Positions 9,136 through 18,668 are shown, numbered from the stretch's first letter. The stretch is 64,000 nt of DNA from Pseudomonas shahriarae (GCF_014268455.2 NZ_CP077085.1:1302001-1366000); one strand, 5' to 3'. Made by a program: numbers and translations. The notes: generated from the letters alone by a model not told the origin.

Positions 9136-10743
9136 ATGACCACCTGTGCCCAGTCCCTGGTTCGCCTGCTGGAAGGTTATGGGGTAGATACCGTGTTCGG
9201 CATCCCCGGTGTGCACACCGTCGAGCTCTATCGCGGCCTGCATGGCAGCCGTCTGCGGCATGTCAGCCCGCGCCATGAGCAGGGCGCCGGGTTTATGGCC
9301 GACGGCTACGCCCGCGCCAGTGGCAAGCCGGGCGTGTGTTTCATCATTACCGGCCCCGGCATGACCAATATTCTGACGGCCATGGGCCAGGCCTATGCCG
9401 ACTCGGTGCCGATGCTGGTGATTTCCACCACCAACCGCCGCGAACATCTGCGCCTGGGCCACGGGCATCTGCACGAGCTGCCGGACCAGCGGGCGATGGT
9501 CGCCGGTGTGTGTGCCTTCAGCCATACCCTGCAATCACCGGAGCAATTGCCGGAACTGCTGGCCCGCGCCTTCGCGGTGTTCAAGTGCGCGCGCCCGCGC
9601 CCGGTGCATCTGGAAATCCCCCTGGATGTGCTGGAGATGCCGGCCATCGACCTCAACCTGATGCCTCGCAGCCTGCCCGGCGCCCCGGCTCCGGCGCCGG
9701 CCTCGCTGCGGGCGGCGCTGAGCCTGCTCAATGAAGCGCGGCGGCCGCTGATCCTCGCCGGCGGCGGTGCCCGTGATTGCGCTGAGGTGTTGCAGCAACT
9801 GGCCGAACGCCTGCAAGCGCCGGTGGCCCTTACCACCAATGCCCGTGGCCTGCTGCCCATGGGGCACCCGCTGTTGCTGGATGGTGTGCAGTCGTCCAGG
9901 CATGGCCGCTCGTTGTTTGACGAGGCCGATGTGATCCTCGCCGTGGGCACTGAATTGGGAGAAACCGACTACGACTTCTTCGGCCTTGGCCCACTGAAAT
10001 TCAAGGCACCGCTGATCCGCCTGGATATCGACCCGATGCAAGTCATGGGCGTGCAACGCGCCCATGTCGGGCTGCTGGGCGATGCCCGCGAAGGCTTGCA
10101 GGCGTTACTGGCTGCGGTCAGCCCGCCAGCGCCGAGCGGGCGTTGGGCACAGGACAGCGTGCAGCGCGTCAACCGTTTGGAACGCGAGAGCTGGAACGCC
10201 AAGCAACAGGGGCTGCAAGGCTTGCTGGACCTGTTGCGCGACAGCCTGGTCGACCCGCTGATCGTCGGCGACTCGACCCAGCCGGTGTACCAGGGCGCGG
10301 TGGGCTACCAAGCGCCGGCGGCCAACAGTTGGTTCAACGCCGGCACCGGCTACGGCACCCTCGGCTACGGATTGCCAGCGGCGATCGGTGCCAAGCTGGC
10401 CAAGCCTGAACGGCCAGTGGTGGCACTGGTCGGCGATGGCGGCCTGCAGTTTGCCAGCAACGAACTGATCGCGGCCCGTGAGGCCGGCATCGGTGTGATC
10501 CTGGTGGTGTGGAATAACCAGTGCTACGGCGAGATCCGGGACTATATGCAGGCCCGGGAAATCGTGCCGCTGGGGGTGGATATCCTGACCCCGGACTTTG
10601 CCGCGATGGCCCGCAGCTGCCACGTCGCCTATCACACGGCCGACACGCCACAGGCCTTGCACGCGCTGTTGCAAACCCTGGTCGATAGCCGTCAACCGGT
10701 GATGATCGAGCTCGACGCCGCGCACTACCTGCAAAACGCCTGA
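9136..10743 (+). CDS. aruI: ThDP-dependent decarboxylase, AruI-like
   Basis: A 535-residue thiamine-diphosphate enzyme of the acetolactate synthase fold. The start GYGVDTVFGIPGVHTVELYR and RHEQGAGFMADGYARASGKP closely follow P. aeruginosa AruI as I recall it. The catalytic glutamate is in RHEQGAG, and the ThDP/Mg2+ motif GDGGLQFASNE appears near residue 433 with the Asn-containing WNNQCYGEI after it. AruI decarboxylates 2-ketoarginine to 4-guanidinobutyraldehyde. An AruH-like transaminase at 3658-4839 would supply the substrate. Unlike in P. aeruginosa the two are not adjacent but flank the transporter and regulator. An acetolactate synthase is unlikely, as no small subunit gene is present. 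Confidence 0.8.
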   Translation: MTTCAQSLVRLLEGYGVDTVFGIPGVHTVELYRGLHGSRLRHVSPRHEQGAGFMADGYARASGKPGVCFIITGPGMTNILTAMGQAYADSVPMLVISTTNRREHLRLGHGHLHELPDQRAMVAGVCAFSHTLQSPEQLPELLARAFAVFKCARPRPVHLEIPLDVLEMPAIDLNLMPRSLPGAPAPAPASLRAALSLLNEARRPLILAGGGARDCAEVLQQLAERLQAPVALTTNARGLLPMGHPLLLDGVQSSRHGRSLFDEADVILAVGTELGETDYDFFGLGPLKFKAPLIRLDIDPMQVMGVQRAHVGLLGDAREGLQALLAAVSPPAPSGRWAQDSVQRVNRLERESWNAKQQGLQGLLDLLRDSLVDPLIVGDSTQPVYQGAVGYQAPAANSWFNAGTGYGTLGYGLPAAIGAKLAKPERPVVALVGDGGLQFASNELIAAREAGIGVILVVWNNQCYGEIRDYMQAREIVPLGVDILTPDFAAMARSCHVAYHTADTPQALHALLQTLVDSRQPVMIELDAAHYLQNA

Positions 10744-10798
10744 ACCGCCCTCGGCCTGATCCATATCAACGGGCTCCCCTCGAAAATCCGCTACAACA

Positions 10799-10823
10799 AA
10801 CCGGGGCTTACAAAGCCCCGGTT
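10799..10823 (+). terminator. Hairpin after the AruI-like gene
   Basis: An 11-bp perfect stem (aaccggggctt/aagccccggtt) with a 3-nt loop lies 55 nt downstream of the decarboxylase stop. There is no strong T-run, so it is a probable but not textbook terminator. Confidence 0.6.
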
Positions 10824-10907
10824 GTCCGCCTGATGACCTCATAAAAACGCAGACAAACCTGTACCCAGGGGCCAACCCCCCGGCCAGGTTATTAAAGGAA
10901 TAATGCG

Positions 10908-12941
10908 ATGGCCCTTTCTCTGTCACGTTTGGCCTGGATGGGGGCGACGCTGTGTCTTGCGCTTCCCCTGCACGCCAACGAACCCGCCAAACCCGATACC
11001 GAACTGATTGCCCAGGGCAAATACGTTGCCCAACTAGGTGACTGCATCGCCTGCCACACCGCCAAGCAAGGCCCCGAGATGGCGGGTGGCCTGGAGCTGA
11101 GCACGCCCATGGGCATCATCTACTCCAGCAACATTACCCCGGACCGCGAGACCGGGATTGGTGCCTATACCTTCGAACAGTTCGACCGTGTGATGCGCGA
11201 AGGCGTGACGCCGGCGGGTATGAACCTGTACCCGGCGATGCCGTATCCGTCTTACGCGAAGATGAGCGAAGAGGACATGCGTGCCTTGTTCGCCTACCTG
11301 ATGCACGCCGTCGAACCGGTGAAACAGGCCAACCTCGAAGCCGACATGGGCTTCCCGTTCAACCAGCGCTGGGGCCTGGCGTTGTGGAATTTCATGTTCC
11401 TCGACAAGCAACCGTTCCAGCCCGACCCGGCCCGGGATGCCGTGCTCAACCGGGGCGCCTATCTGGTCCAGGGCCTCGGCCACTGTGGCTCGTGCCACAC
11501 CCCGCGCGGTATCGCCTTCCAGGAAAAAGCCATGAGCGACGCCGGCAGCAGCGGCGAGCATTACCTGGGCGGGGAAACCGTCGAGCATTGGCGCGCCTTG
11601 AGCCTGCGCAACCTATGGACGGTGCAAGACACCGTGCAACTGCTCAAGACCGGGCAGAACCGCTTTGCCACGGTATCGGGCAACATGGTGGACGTGATCC
11701 GGCACAGCACCCAGCACTTCACGGATGCTGACCTGACGGCCATTGCGACCTATCTCAAATCCCTGCCACCGGGCAAGGATGACCTGCCGATGCCGGCCGT
11801 CGCCAAAGGCCCGGCCGAACTGCCCAAGGACTTGTTCACCAGCCGTGGCGGCCTGGGCTATATGCAGTTCTGCAGCGATTGCCACCGCAGCGATGGCGCG
11901 GGCGTGAAGGGCCTGTTCCCGGCATTGGCCGGCAACACCGGCGTGGTTGCCAGCAACCCGACCTCGTTGCTGCACATCACCCTGACCGGTTGGGAAACCG
12001 CCGAGACCGCCGCCCATCCACGGGTCTACACCATGCCGGGCTTTGCCAGGCTTGCGAACAACGAAGTGGCGGAAATCCTCACCTTTGTGCGCACACGCTG
12101 GGGCAACGAAGGCACGCCGATCAGCACCGCCCAGGTGAAGAAAATGCGTGACCAACTCAACCCGGTGAGCACCGACTCCTCGGCGTTCGAGACGCCGCGC
12201 CTGGCCAACCTGCTGGCAGCATCCAATGCCGATCAAGTGGTCCGCGGCATGCGCCTGCACCTGCAAACCAAGGAACTGCTGCCAGACAATGTCGGCAACG
12301 CGCTGAACTGCACCAGTTGCCATCTCAACGCTGGCACCGTGGCAGATGGCTCGCCGTTTGTGGGCGTGTCGGCCTTCTTCCCCAGCTACGCCCCACGTGC
12401 CGGCAAGGTGGTGAGCCTGGAGGAGCGCATCAACGGCTGCTTCCGCCGCTCGATGAACGGCAAGCCAATACAGCCTCAATCGGCGGATATGCAGGCGATG
12501 GTGGCGTACTTCGACTGGATGAAAAACAACACCAAGCCCGAGGATAAAGTCCCTGGCCGTGGTGTCGGCAAGATCGACCCGGCCATCAAGCCCGACCTGG
12601 CCAATGGCGAGCAGGTCTACGCCAAGCAATGCGCGGTGTGCCACGGCAGCGACGGCGAGGGCCTGGCCCGTGCCGACGGCAGCCTGGTGTACCCACCGTT
12701 GTGGGGCGACCAGTCCTTCAACATCGGCGCTGGCATGGCCCGCACCTACACGGCGGCCGCGTTCGTCAAACGCAATATGCCGATCGGCTTCCACGAGAAA
12801 TTCCCGTTGGGCCAGGGCGGCTTGTCGGACCAGGAAGCGGTAGACGTTGCCGCCTACTTCTCGCAAAAACCACGCCCGGACTTCCCGGACAAGGTGAAGG
12901 ACTGGCCGAACGGCGGTAAGCCGGTGGACGCGCGTTACTGA
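10908..12941 (+). CDS. Pentaheme cytochrome c: ADH-type subunit fused to TsdA-like domain
   Basis: A 677-residue exported cytochrome with a signal peptide (residues 1-23, ending LPLHANE). Five CXXCH motifs are visible: CIACH 46-50, CGSCH 193-197, CSDCH 322-326, CTSCH 468-472 and CAVCH 575-579. The first three, with surroundings such as SSNITPDRETGIG and YLVQGLGHCGSCHTPRG, match the triheme subunit of membrane alcohol/gluconate dehydrogenases. The last two lie in a region like the diheme thiosulfate dehydrogenase TsdA, including a conserved-type cysteine (INGCFRRSMNGK, Cys511) that in TsdA ligates heme 1. No catalytic dehydrogenase gene is adjacent. A periplasmic electron-transfer role is clear; the substrate is not. 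Confidence 0.85.
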   Translation: MALSLSRLAWMGATLCLALPLHANEPAKPDTELIAQGKYVAQLGDCIACHTAKQGPEMAGGLELSTPMGIIYSSNITPDRETGIGAYTFEQFDRVMREGVTPAGMNLYPAMPYPSYAKMSEEDMRALFAYLMHAVEPVKQANLEADMGFPFNQRWGLALWNFMFLDKQPFQPDPARDAVLNRGAYLVQGLGHCGSCHTPRGIAFQEKAMSDAGSSGEHYLGGETVEHWRALSLRNLWTVQDTVQLLKTGQNRFATVSGNMVDVIRHSTQHFTDADLTAIATYLKSLPPGKDDLPMPAVAKGPAELPKDLFTSRGGLGYMQFCSDCHRSDGAGVKGLFPALAGNTGVVASNPTSLLHITLTGWETAETAAHPRVYTMPGFARLANNEVAEILTFVRTRWGNEGTPISTAQVKKMRDQLNPVSTDSSAFETPRLANLLAASNADQVVRGMRLHLQTKELLPDNVGNALNCTSCHLNAGTVADGSPFVGVSAFFPSYAPRAGKVVSLEERINGCFRRSMNGKPIQPQSADMQAMVAYFDWMKNNTKPEDKVPGRGVGKIDPAIKPDLANGEQVYAKQCAVCHGSDGEGLARADGSLVYPPLWGDQSFNIGAGMARTYTAAAFVKRNMPIGFHEKFPLGQGGLSDQEAVDVAAYFSQKPRPDFPDKVKDWPNGGKPVDARY

Positions 12942-12949
12942 CCTCAACC

Positions 12950-12979
12950 CTGTAGGGGCCGACTTGTCGGCTCCTACAG
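12950..12979. terminator. Hairpin after the pentaheme cytochrome gene
   Basis: An imperfect inverted repeat (ctgtagg-ggccga / tcggc-tcctacag) about 10 nt after the stop codon. It is a common Pseudomonas intergenic hairpin that may serve as a terminator. The rest of 12980-13242 shows no convincing gene. Confidence 0.55.
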
Positions 12980-13242
12980 CGCCAGCCTGAATTCCCGGCT
13001 CATCCGATCCTGTTCTTGACGAGATACGTCCATGGCGTTGGCCAATGTCGGCCATTGGCGATCCGCAGGTGGCCGTCGCATTGGACGTGCGCCGCCCAAT
13101 GTTCTGCCTGGAGCAATCAGTATCCGTTGCCAATCGCCACCTTTGGCGGCGATATGGGCTATGTCCTGTCCCAAACCCAGTACCTGCAGCACAGACAGGC
13201 CGAGGGTGACAGCCGCATCGCCTCGCTCCAGAGCCCGCTGGG

Positions 13243-14511
13243 TCATCTGCGACATGCCGGCGCGTCGAGCTGTGCCAGGCATTTCTCCAGAATATCCAAG
13301 CCTTCCTCCAACACCGCCGGCTCGATGGTCAGCGGGGCCAGTAAGCGGATGATATGCCGGGCCTTGCCGCTGGGCATCAGCAGCAATCCTGCGTCGCGGG
13401 CCAGGTTCAGCAGTTGTTGGAGTTGGGCGCTGGCTGGGCTGCCGTCGGGGTTGACCAACTCGATACCGCGCATGGCGCCGACGCCGGTCAGGCGGCCGAG
13501 GTAGGGCGAGATTTTTTTCGCCTGCCAGGCGGCATGGCGCCCGCAGATCGCGGCTTCCTGTTGTTCGCCCCAGGCTTGCAGGTGTTCGTCGCTCATCACA
13601 TCCAGGGTGGCCAGGGCGGCCGCGCAGGCGATCGGGTTGCCGGAATAGGTGCCGCCCAGGCCGCCTTTGGGCAGGTTGTCCAGCAAGGCCTTGCGTCCGA
13701 CCACGGCGCCCAGGGGCACGCCGCCGGCGATGCTTTTGCCCAGCAGGATCAGGTCGGGTTCGATGCCCAGGCGTGAGAAGGCGAAACGCTGGCCAGTGCG
13801 GCCAAAGCCGGATTGGATTTCGTCGGCGATCAACAGAATGCCGTGTTCATCGCACAGGCGCCGCAGGGCTCTGGCGAAGGGAATGTCGAGGGCCAGGAAA
13901 CCGGCTTCGCCCTGCACCGGTTCGAGGATGAAACAGGCCACGTCGGCGATGTCGATTTCGACGCTGAACAGGCGCTCCATGGCTTTGAGTGCATCGTCTG
14001 TGGTCACGCCATTGTCTGCGCTGGGGTAGGGCAGGTGATAAACCGGGCCGGGTAGCACGCCGACTTTTTGCTTGTAGGGCGCCACCTTGCCGTTGAGGTT
14101 GAGGGTGGCCAGGGTGCGCCCGTGGAAGCCGCCGTCAAAAGCAATCACGGCGGTGCGGCCGGTGGCGCCACGGACGATCTTCAGCGCGTTCTCGGCGGCT
14201 TCGGCGCCGCTGTTGGTCAGCATGCCGCTGACCGGGTAAGCCACCGGGATAAAGGCGCTGAGGCGCTCCATCAACTGGATATAGGGCGCGTGCGGCGCGG
14301 CATTGAAGGCGTAATGGGTGAGCCGGGTAGCCTGCTCGCGAATCGCCTCGACCACAGTCGGGTGGCAATGGCCGAGGTTGAGCACGCCAATGCCGCCGAC
14401 AAAGTCGATATAGCGCTTGCCCTCGGTGTCCCAGACTTCGGCGTTGCGCCCGTGGCTCAGGCAGATGGGATGGACGATGGAAATCGACTGGCTGATGGTT
14501 TCGTGGCTCAT
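13243..14511 (-). CDS. Class III aminotransferase (GabT-like)
   Basis: A 422-residue PLP-dependent omega-aminotransferase of the 4-aminobutyrate/ornithine group. Visible are the N-terminal GKRYIDFVGGIGVLNLGHCHP, the cofactor-binding NSGAEAAENALKI, the ADEIQSGFGRTG motif (DE contacts PLP) and the Schiff-base lysine in LILLGKSIAGGVPLGAV. It is convergent with the pentaheme cytochrome gene and has its own promoter region. Next to AruH/AruI-like genes it could remove the amino group of GABA made at the end of the arginine transaminase route, but the genes for 4-guanidinobutyraldehyde dehydrogenase and guanidinobutyrase are not in the window. Substrate remains open. Confidence 0.85.
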   Translation of the reverse strand: MSHETISQSISIVHPICLSHGRNAEVWDTEGKRYIDFVGGIGVLNLGHCHPTVVEAIREQATRLTHYAFNAAPHAPYIQLMERLSAFIPVAYPVSGMLTNSGAEAAENALKIVRGATGRTAVIAFDGGFHGRTLATLNLNGKVAPYKQKVGVLPGPVYHLPYPSADNGVTTDDALKAMERLFSVEIDIADVACFILEPVQGEAGFLALDIPFARALRRLCDEHGILLIADEIQSGFGRTGQRFAFSRLGIEPDLILLGKSIAGGVPLGAVVGRKALLDNLPKGGLGGTYSGNPIACAAALATLDVMSDEHLQAWGEQQEAAICGRHAAWQAKKISPYLGRLTGVGAMRGIELVNPDGSPASAQLQQLLNLARDAGLLLMPSGKARHIIRLLAPLTIEPAVLEEGLDILEKCLAQLDAPACRR

Positions 14512-14624
14512 GGATCACGGGCTCGCAAAGGGGCGGTTTGCGCCTATCTAAGCCGCGAGCGCGGTGGCCCGGCAAACGAAATAAAGTCGCCGGGTCATTC
14601 GCAAAAATCGGGATGTGGCAATGG

Positions 14625-15600
14625 CTTTGCGGTGGGAGTGGGCTTGCCCGCGATGGTGGTGTATCAGTCAGCAGATGGGTTGGTTGATTTGGTTGTTGGG
14701 GATGTGTACATATCCGTTGCTGCGGTCACGGCCACTTAGGGTTCCGCCCTTACGGCGGCTCACTTTGGAAGAGCGCCAAAGTAAGCAAAGCGCTCTTGCC
14801 CCACCACTCGGTGCCTCGCCTAGGCTCGGCATGCCCGCAGTCAGGCATTGCTCCGTGGGCCCGCCGCGATCGGCCATCCCTGGCCGTGTCGCGGCTACCC
14901 CGGCATCCATGCCGGGGTGCCCACTGCGCAATACCTGCCTGCGGCCATCGTGGTTTAACGGGGCGCCTGAGATCAAGATCAAAAGCCAGATCAAAAGCAG
15001 AGCAAAAGCAGAGCAACAGCAGAGCAACAGCAGAGCCAGAGCGCGAAGCTGCATTCCCCCTGTGGGAGCTGGCTTGCCTGCGATGGCGGTGTATCAGTCG
15101 ATAAATGTATTGGCTGATACACCGCCATCGCAGGCAAGCCAGCTCCCACAGGTATATGCGTACATCTCGACGATCAGGTCGGCTGTCAGGCCGCCTCGCT
15201 TTGCTTGTGATTTTGATCTTAGGCGCCCCGTTAAACCACGCTGGCCGTCATCCGACATTGATTTGGGGGTAACCCGGCAGGACGCCGGGTTAGCCGCGCT
15301 GGGCCATGGATGGCCCATCGCGGCGGCCCCCCAAATCAATGTCGGATGACGGGCACACCGAGCCTAGGCGAGGTGCCGAGTGGTGGGGCAAGAGCCCTTT
15401 TGGTTACTTTTGGGGCTCTTTTCCAAAAGTGACCCGCTGTAAGAGCGGAACCAATAGCCGCCGTTACCGAAGCAACGGATATGTACACATACCCAGAAGA
15501 GAGTGTGTAGATACCTATGCCGCGATGGGGGAGCATCAGGCAGCCCATCAGTTGACTGATACACCACCATCGCAGGCAAGCCCGCCCCCACAGTGAGAGT
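14625..15600. repeat. Nested inverted-repeat region, no gene
   Basis: About 1 kb without a credible gene. An outer REP at about 14630-14665 faces another at about 15548-15592. Inside, a repeat of roughly 350 bp at about 14695-15045 has an inverted, diverged copy at about 15150-15500. They share, on opposite strands, blocks such as 'gtgtacatatccgttgct', 'tcttgccccaccactcgg' and 'cctcgcctaggctcgg', and each ends with 'tggtttaacggggcgcct'. A perfect REP palindrome lies at the centre (15060-15151). The family recurs at the left edge of the window. Confidence 0.8.
15060..15151. repeat. REPIN with perfect 38-nt arms
   Basis: The 38-nt arms at 15060-15097 and 15114-15151 are exactly complementary and separated by 16 nt. 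Each begins ctgtgggagctggcttgcc when read inward. This is a REP doublet that forms a long hairpin. Confidence 0.85.
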
Positions 15601-16474
15601 GGGTGTACTCCACCATCCACTGCAAAAACGCCTTCACCTTGGGAATCTCCCCAGCATGCTCGGCATGGGCGATAAAGTGCGCGCCACTGCTGGGCATCGC
15701 ATAGTCCCATGGCACCACCAGGCTGCCCTGGGCCAATTCGTCAGCCACCAGGTAGTGCGGCACCAGTGCCACGCCGTAACCCGATTGCGCCGCGCGTATG
15801 CACATGTAGAACGTGTCGAAGCGCGGTCCGTGGTAGCTGTTCTGTGAATGCAGGCCCTGTTCCAGGAACCACTCGTGCCAGGCCTCGGGCCGTGAGGTGC
15901 ATTGCAGCAAGGTGTGTTGCGATGAAGCGTCGCTGCCCTGGGCGACAAACCCCGGTGCGCACACCGGCACTACCGCTTCGCGAAACAGCTCAATGCAGGT
16001 GGCCCCCGGCCATGACCCCTGGCCGAAGAAGAACGCGATATCGGCCTTGGCCTGCAGCACGTCGAAGGGTTCGAGCTCGTTGCGCACATCCAGGTGGATA
16101 TTCGGATGACGGGCGGCAAAGTCCTTGAGCTTGGGCACCAGCCAGCGGTCGCCGAAGGTCGGTTGGGTGGCGATGCGCAGCACCTCGGTTTCACCACCGT
16201 AGGTGAGGACCTAGCGACTGGAGATATCCACCTGGGTCAGGATCTTGTGCACTTCTGCCAGGTACAGCGAGCCCGCCGGCGACAGGTACAGACGCTGGCG
16301 CACGCGTTCGAAGAGCTTGTGGCAGAGCATTTCCTCCAGTTGCGCCACTTGCTTGCTCACCGCACTTTGGGTCAGGTGCAGTTCTTCGGCGGCACGGGTG
16401 AAGCTCAGGTGCCGGGCAGCGGCTTCGAAGCATTGCAGGGCAGTCATCGAAGGGGTCAAGCGTTTTGAGATCAT
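15548..16474 (-). pseudogene. LysR-family regulator interrupted by an amber codon
   Basis: Two in-frame pieces make one GcvA-like LysR regulator. Residues 1-87 (MISKRLTPSMTALQCFEAAARHL..., helix-turn-helix LTQSAVSKQVAQLEE) end at VDISSR, followed by TAG at 16211-16213. The frame continues without shift through VLTYGGETEVLRIATQPTFG into the effector domain. Only one substitution separates it from an intact gene. The C-terminus reads into a REP sequence (GGGLACDGGVSVN), so the native end has probably also been displaced. It is divergent from the binding-protein gene at 16623, which it may once have regulated. Confidence 0.85.
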
Positions 16475-16622
16475 GGGAGTTCATTCCAAACAGGAAGGAG
16501 CCTTTGCCTAAACGTCATTTGTGACCCAGGTGTAAAGCCGTTGATACTGACCGGCAACACTATAAATAAACTGGCCCGGGTTTGCGGCGCCAAATAATAA
16601 AATCCAACACGGAGAGCCTTGC

Positions 16623-17651
16623 ATGCAGCATCTGAAATCCACCCTGGCAGCACTCACCGCCGCCACTGTCCTGGGCCTGGCCGGCACCGCTCACGCAGGC
16701 GCGACCCTGGACGCGATCCAGAAAAAGGGCTTTATCCAATGTGGGGTCAGCGACGGCTTGCCAGGCTTCGGCGTGCCGGACGCCCAGGGCAAGATGACCG
16801 GCATCGACGTTGATGTGTGCCATGCCGTTGCCGCCGCCGTGTTTGGCGATGCCTCAAAGGTCAAATTCACCCAACTGACCGCCAAGGAGCGCTTCACTGC
16901 GTTGCAATCCGGGGAAATCGACGTGATCTCGCGCAATACCACCTGGACCAGCTCACGGGATTCCGGAATGGGCCTGGTGTTTACCGGCGTGACCTATTAC
17001 GACGGTATCGGGTTTCTGGTGAATACCAAGCTGGGAGTGGCCCACGCCAAGGAGCTGGATGGCGCGACCATCTGTATCCAGGCCGGCACCACCACCGAGT
17101 TGAACGTCTCGGATTACTTCCGTGCCAATGGCATGAAATACACCCCGATCACCTTCGACACCGCCGATGAAAGTGCCAAGGGCCTGGAAGCCGGCCGTTG
17201 CGACGTGCTGACCACCGACCAGTCGGGCCTGTACGCCCAGCGGATCAAGATGGCGCACCCGGATGAGTTTATCGTGCTGCCGGAAGTGATCTCCAAGGAA
17301 CCCCTGGGCCCGCTGGTGCGCAAGGGTGATGACGACTGGTTCAGCATCGTCAAGTGGACGCTGTTTGCCATGCTCAATGCCGAGGAAATGGGCATCACCT
17401 CGAAGAACGTCGAGGAACAGGCCAAGACCACCAAGAACCCCGACATCGCCCGCCTGCTGGGGGCCGATGGGGAGTACGGCAAGGATTTGAAGCTGCGCAA
17501 GGACTGGGTGGTGCAGATCGTCAAGCAAGTAGGCAACTATGGCGAGGTGTTCGAGCGCAACATTGGCCAGGGCAGCGTGCTGAAGATCCCGCGCGGCCTC
17601 AATGCGCTGTGGAACAACGGCGGCATCCAGTACGCGCCGCCGGTGCGCTAA
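16623..17651 (+). CDS. General amino-acid ABC transporter binding protein (AapJ-like)
   Basis: A 342-residue periplasmic binding protein with a clear signal peptide (AALTAATVLGLAGTAHAG). The mature start (ATLDAIQKKGFIQCGVSDGLPGF) and segments ISRNTTWTSSRDSGMG and TTDQSGLYAQRIKM are those of the AapJ/BztA group, which bind a wide range of L-amino acids. The permease and ATPase genes that usually follow are absent: the next gene is a diguanylate cyclase on the other strand. It is therefore an orphan binding protein, perhaps feeding a transporter elsewhere, or it acts in sensing. The upstream neighbour is the broken LysR gene. Confidence 0.88.
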   Translation: MQHLKSTLAALTAATVLGLAGTAHAGATLDAIQKKGFIQCGVSDGLPGFGVPDAQGKMTGIDVDVCHAVAAAVFGDASKVKFTQLTAKERFTALQSGEIDVISRNTTWTSSRDSGMGLVFTGVTYYDGIGFLVNTKLGVAHAKELDGATICIQAGTTTELNVSDYFRANGMKYTPITFDTADESAKGLEAGRCDVLTTDQSGLYAQRIKMAHPDEFIVLPEVISKEPLGPLVRKGDDDWFSIVKWTLFAMLNAEEMGITSKNVEEQAKTTKNPDIARLLGADGEYGKDLKLRKDWVVQIVKQVGNYGEVFERNIGQGSVLKIPRGLNALWNNGGIQYAPPVR

Positions 17652-17654
17652 CGG

Positions 17655-18668
17655 TTATTGCGAAACCCGGTCCTTGCCCGCGGCCTTGGACCGGTACAGC
17701 GCCTGGTCCGCCCGGGCCATCAGGTCGGCGGGTGATTCGCCATCGAGGCGCTGTACCACCCCCAGGCTCAGGGTCACGTTGAAATCGCCCATGGGAGGCA
17801 GGTCGAGCACCGCCCGGCGAATGCGCTCGGCCAGTATCCGGGCGGTTTCCACGGTGCTCTTGGGCATAATCAGCATAAACTCGTCGCCCCCCCAACGTGC
17901 CAGCAGGTCGCCCTGACGCACGCAATGCTCCAGGCATTCGACTACCCGCAGCAAAGTGGCATCGCCCACGGCGTGTCCATGCTGGTCGTTGATCAACTTG
18001 AAGTCATCGACATCCATGGCAATCACCGCCAGCGGCAGACGAAACCGCTGAGCGCGCGCGCACTCTTCGAGCAGGGCTTTTTCCAGGCGATAGCGGTTGG
18101 CGATGCGGGTCAAGGTATCGCGCTCGGCCAGGGAGCGGTTTTCCTCGAGCTGTAACTGCAGTTGCTGGTTGACCCGCGACAATTCGCGGGTGCGTTCGGC
18201 CACCAGCGCTTCAAGGGATTGGTTGCGCCGCTCAAGCTGTTCCAGGGAGCGTTTGCGCTCATGAATGCTGCGGTGGGCGCCGACCATGCGCGACACCGAG
18301 CCATCGGCATTGCGGGCAATGATGTAGCCACGGTCTTCGATCCACAGCCAGGTACCGTCTTTTTTTCGACAGCGGTATTCGGCTTGATAGTGAGGGGTGC
18401 GGCTATTGATGTAGTCATCGAAGACTTTCATCACATGGGGGTAATCGTCGGGGTGGATCACGCTTTCCCAGGTGAAGACGGTGTTTTCCAGGGAATGGTG
18501 ATCGTAGCCCAGCATTTCGTACCAGCCGGGGTTGCGATAGACAAACCCAGTGTTGGCGTTCCAGTCCCAGATTCCATCGCTGACCAGTTCCATGATGGCA
18601 TGGACCAGGTCGGCGTTGACGTCGAAAAGCTCACTGTTCAACGGATCCAAATCGGATGTATCGCCCAT
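17655..18668 (-). CDS. PAS-GGDEF diguanylate cyclase
   Basis: A 337-residue soluble protein. Residues about 20-135 form a PAS domain of the PAS_3/PAC type (GIWDWNANTGFVYRNPGWYEMLGY, then YRCRKKDGTWLWIEDRGYI). A coiled-coil linker follows (RRNQSLEALVAERTRELSRVNQQ). The C-terminal cyclase domain has an intact GGDEF active site (ARWGGDEFMLIM) and an RxxD inhibitory site five residues before it (RQGD). It should make cyclic di-GMP from two GTP with product inhibition. No membrane segment is seen. It ends 4 nt from the convergent binding-protein gene. Confidence 0.93.
   Translation of the reverse strand: MGDTSDLDPLNSELFDVNADLVHAIMELVSDGIWDWNANTGFVYRNPGWYEMLGYDHHSLENTVFTWESVIHPDDYPHVMKVFDDYINSRTPHYQAEYRCRKKDGTWLWIEDRGYIIARNADGSVSRMVGAHRSIHERKRSLEQLERRNQSLEALVAERTRELSRVNQQLQLQLEENRSLAERDTLTRIANRYRLEKALLEECARAQRFRLPLAVIAMDVDDFKLINDQHGHAVGDATLLRVVECLEHCVRQGDLLARWGGDEFMLIMPKSTVETARILAERIRRAVLDLPPMGDFNVTLSLGVVQRLDGESPADLMARADQALYRSKAAGKDRVSQ

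Noticed and set aside
9136..10743. Acetolactate synthase large subunit (ilvB/ilvG)
   Set aside because: The N-terminal motifs fit AruI better, no small subunit gene is adjacent, and the context is amino-acid catabolism.
12974..13282. A 102-codon frame on the minus strand after the GabT-like gene
   Set aside because: It overlaps the aminotransferase end, has no ribosome site and shows no recognisable domain. The residue pattern looks like translation of non-coding GC-rich DNA.
14668..15710. Many open frames of 80-240 codons in the repeat block
   Set aside because: They read through REP and dispersed repeats on both strands, so they arise from repeat symmetry and GC content.
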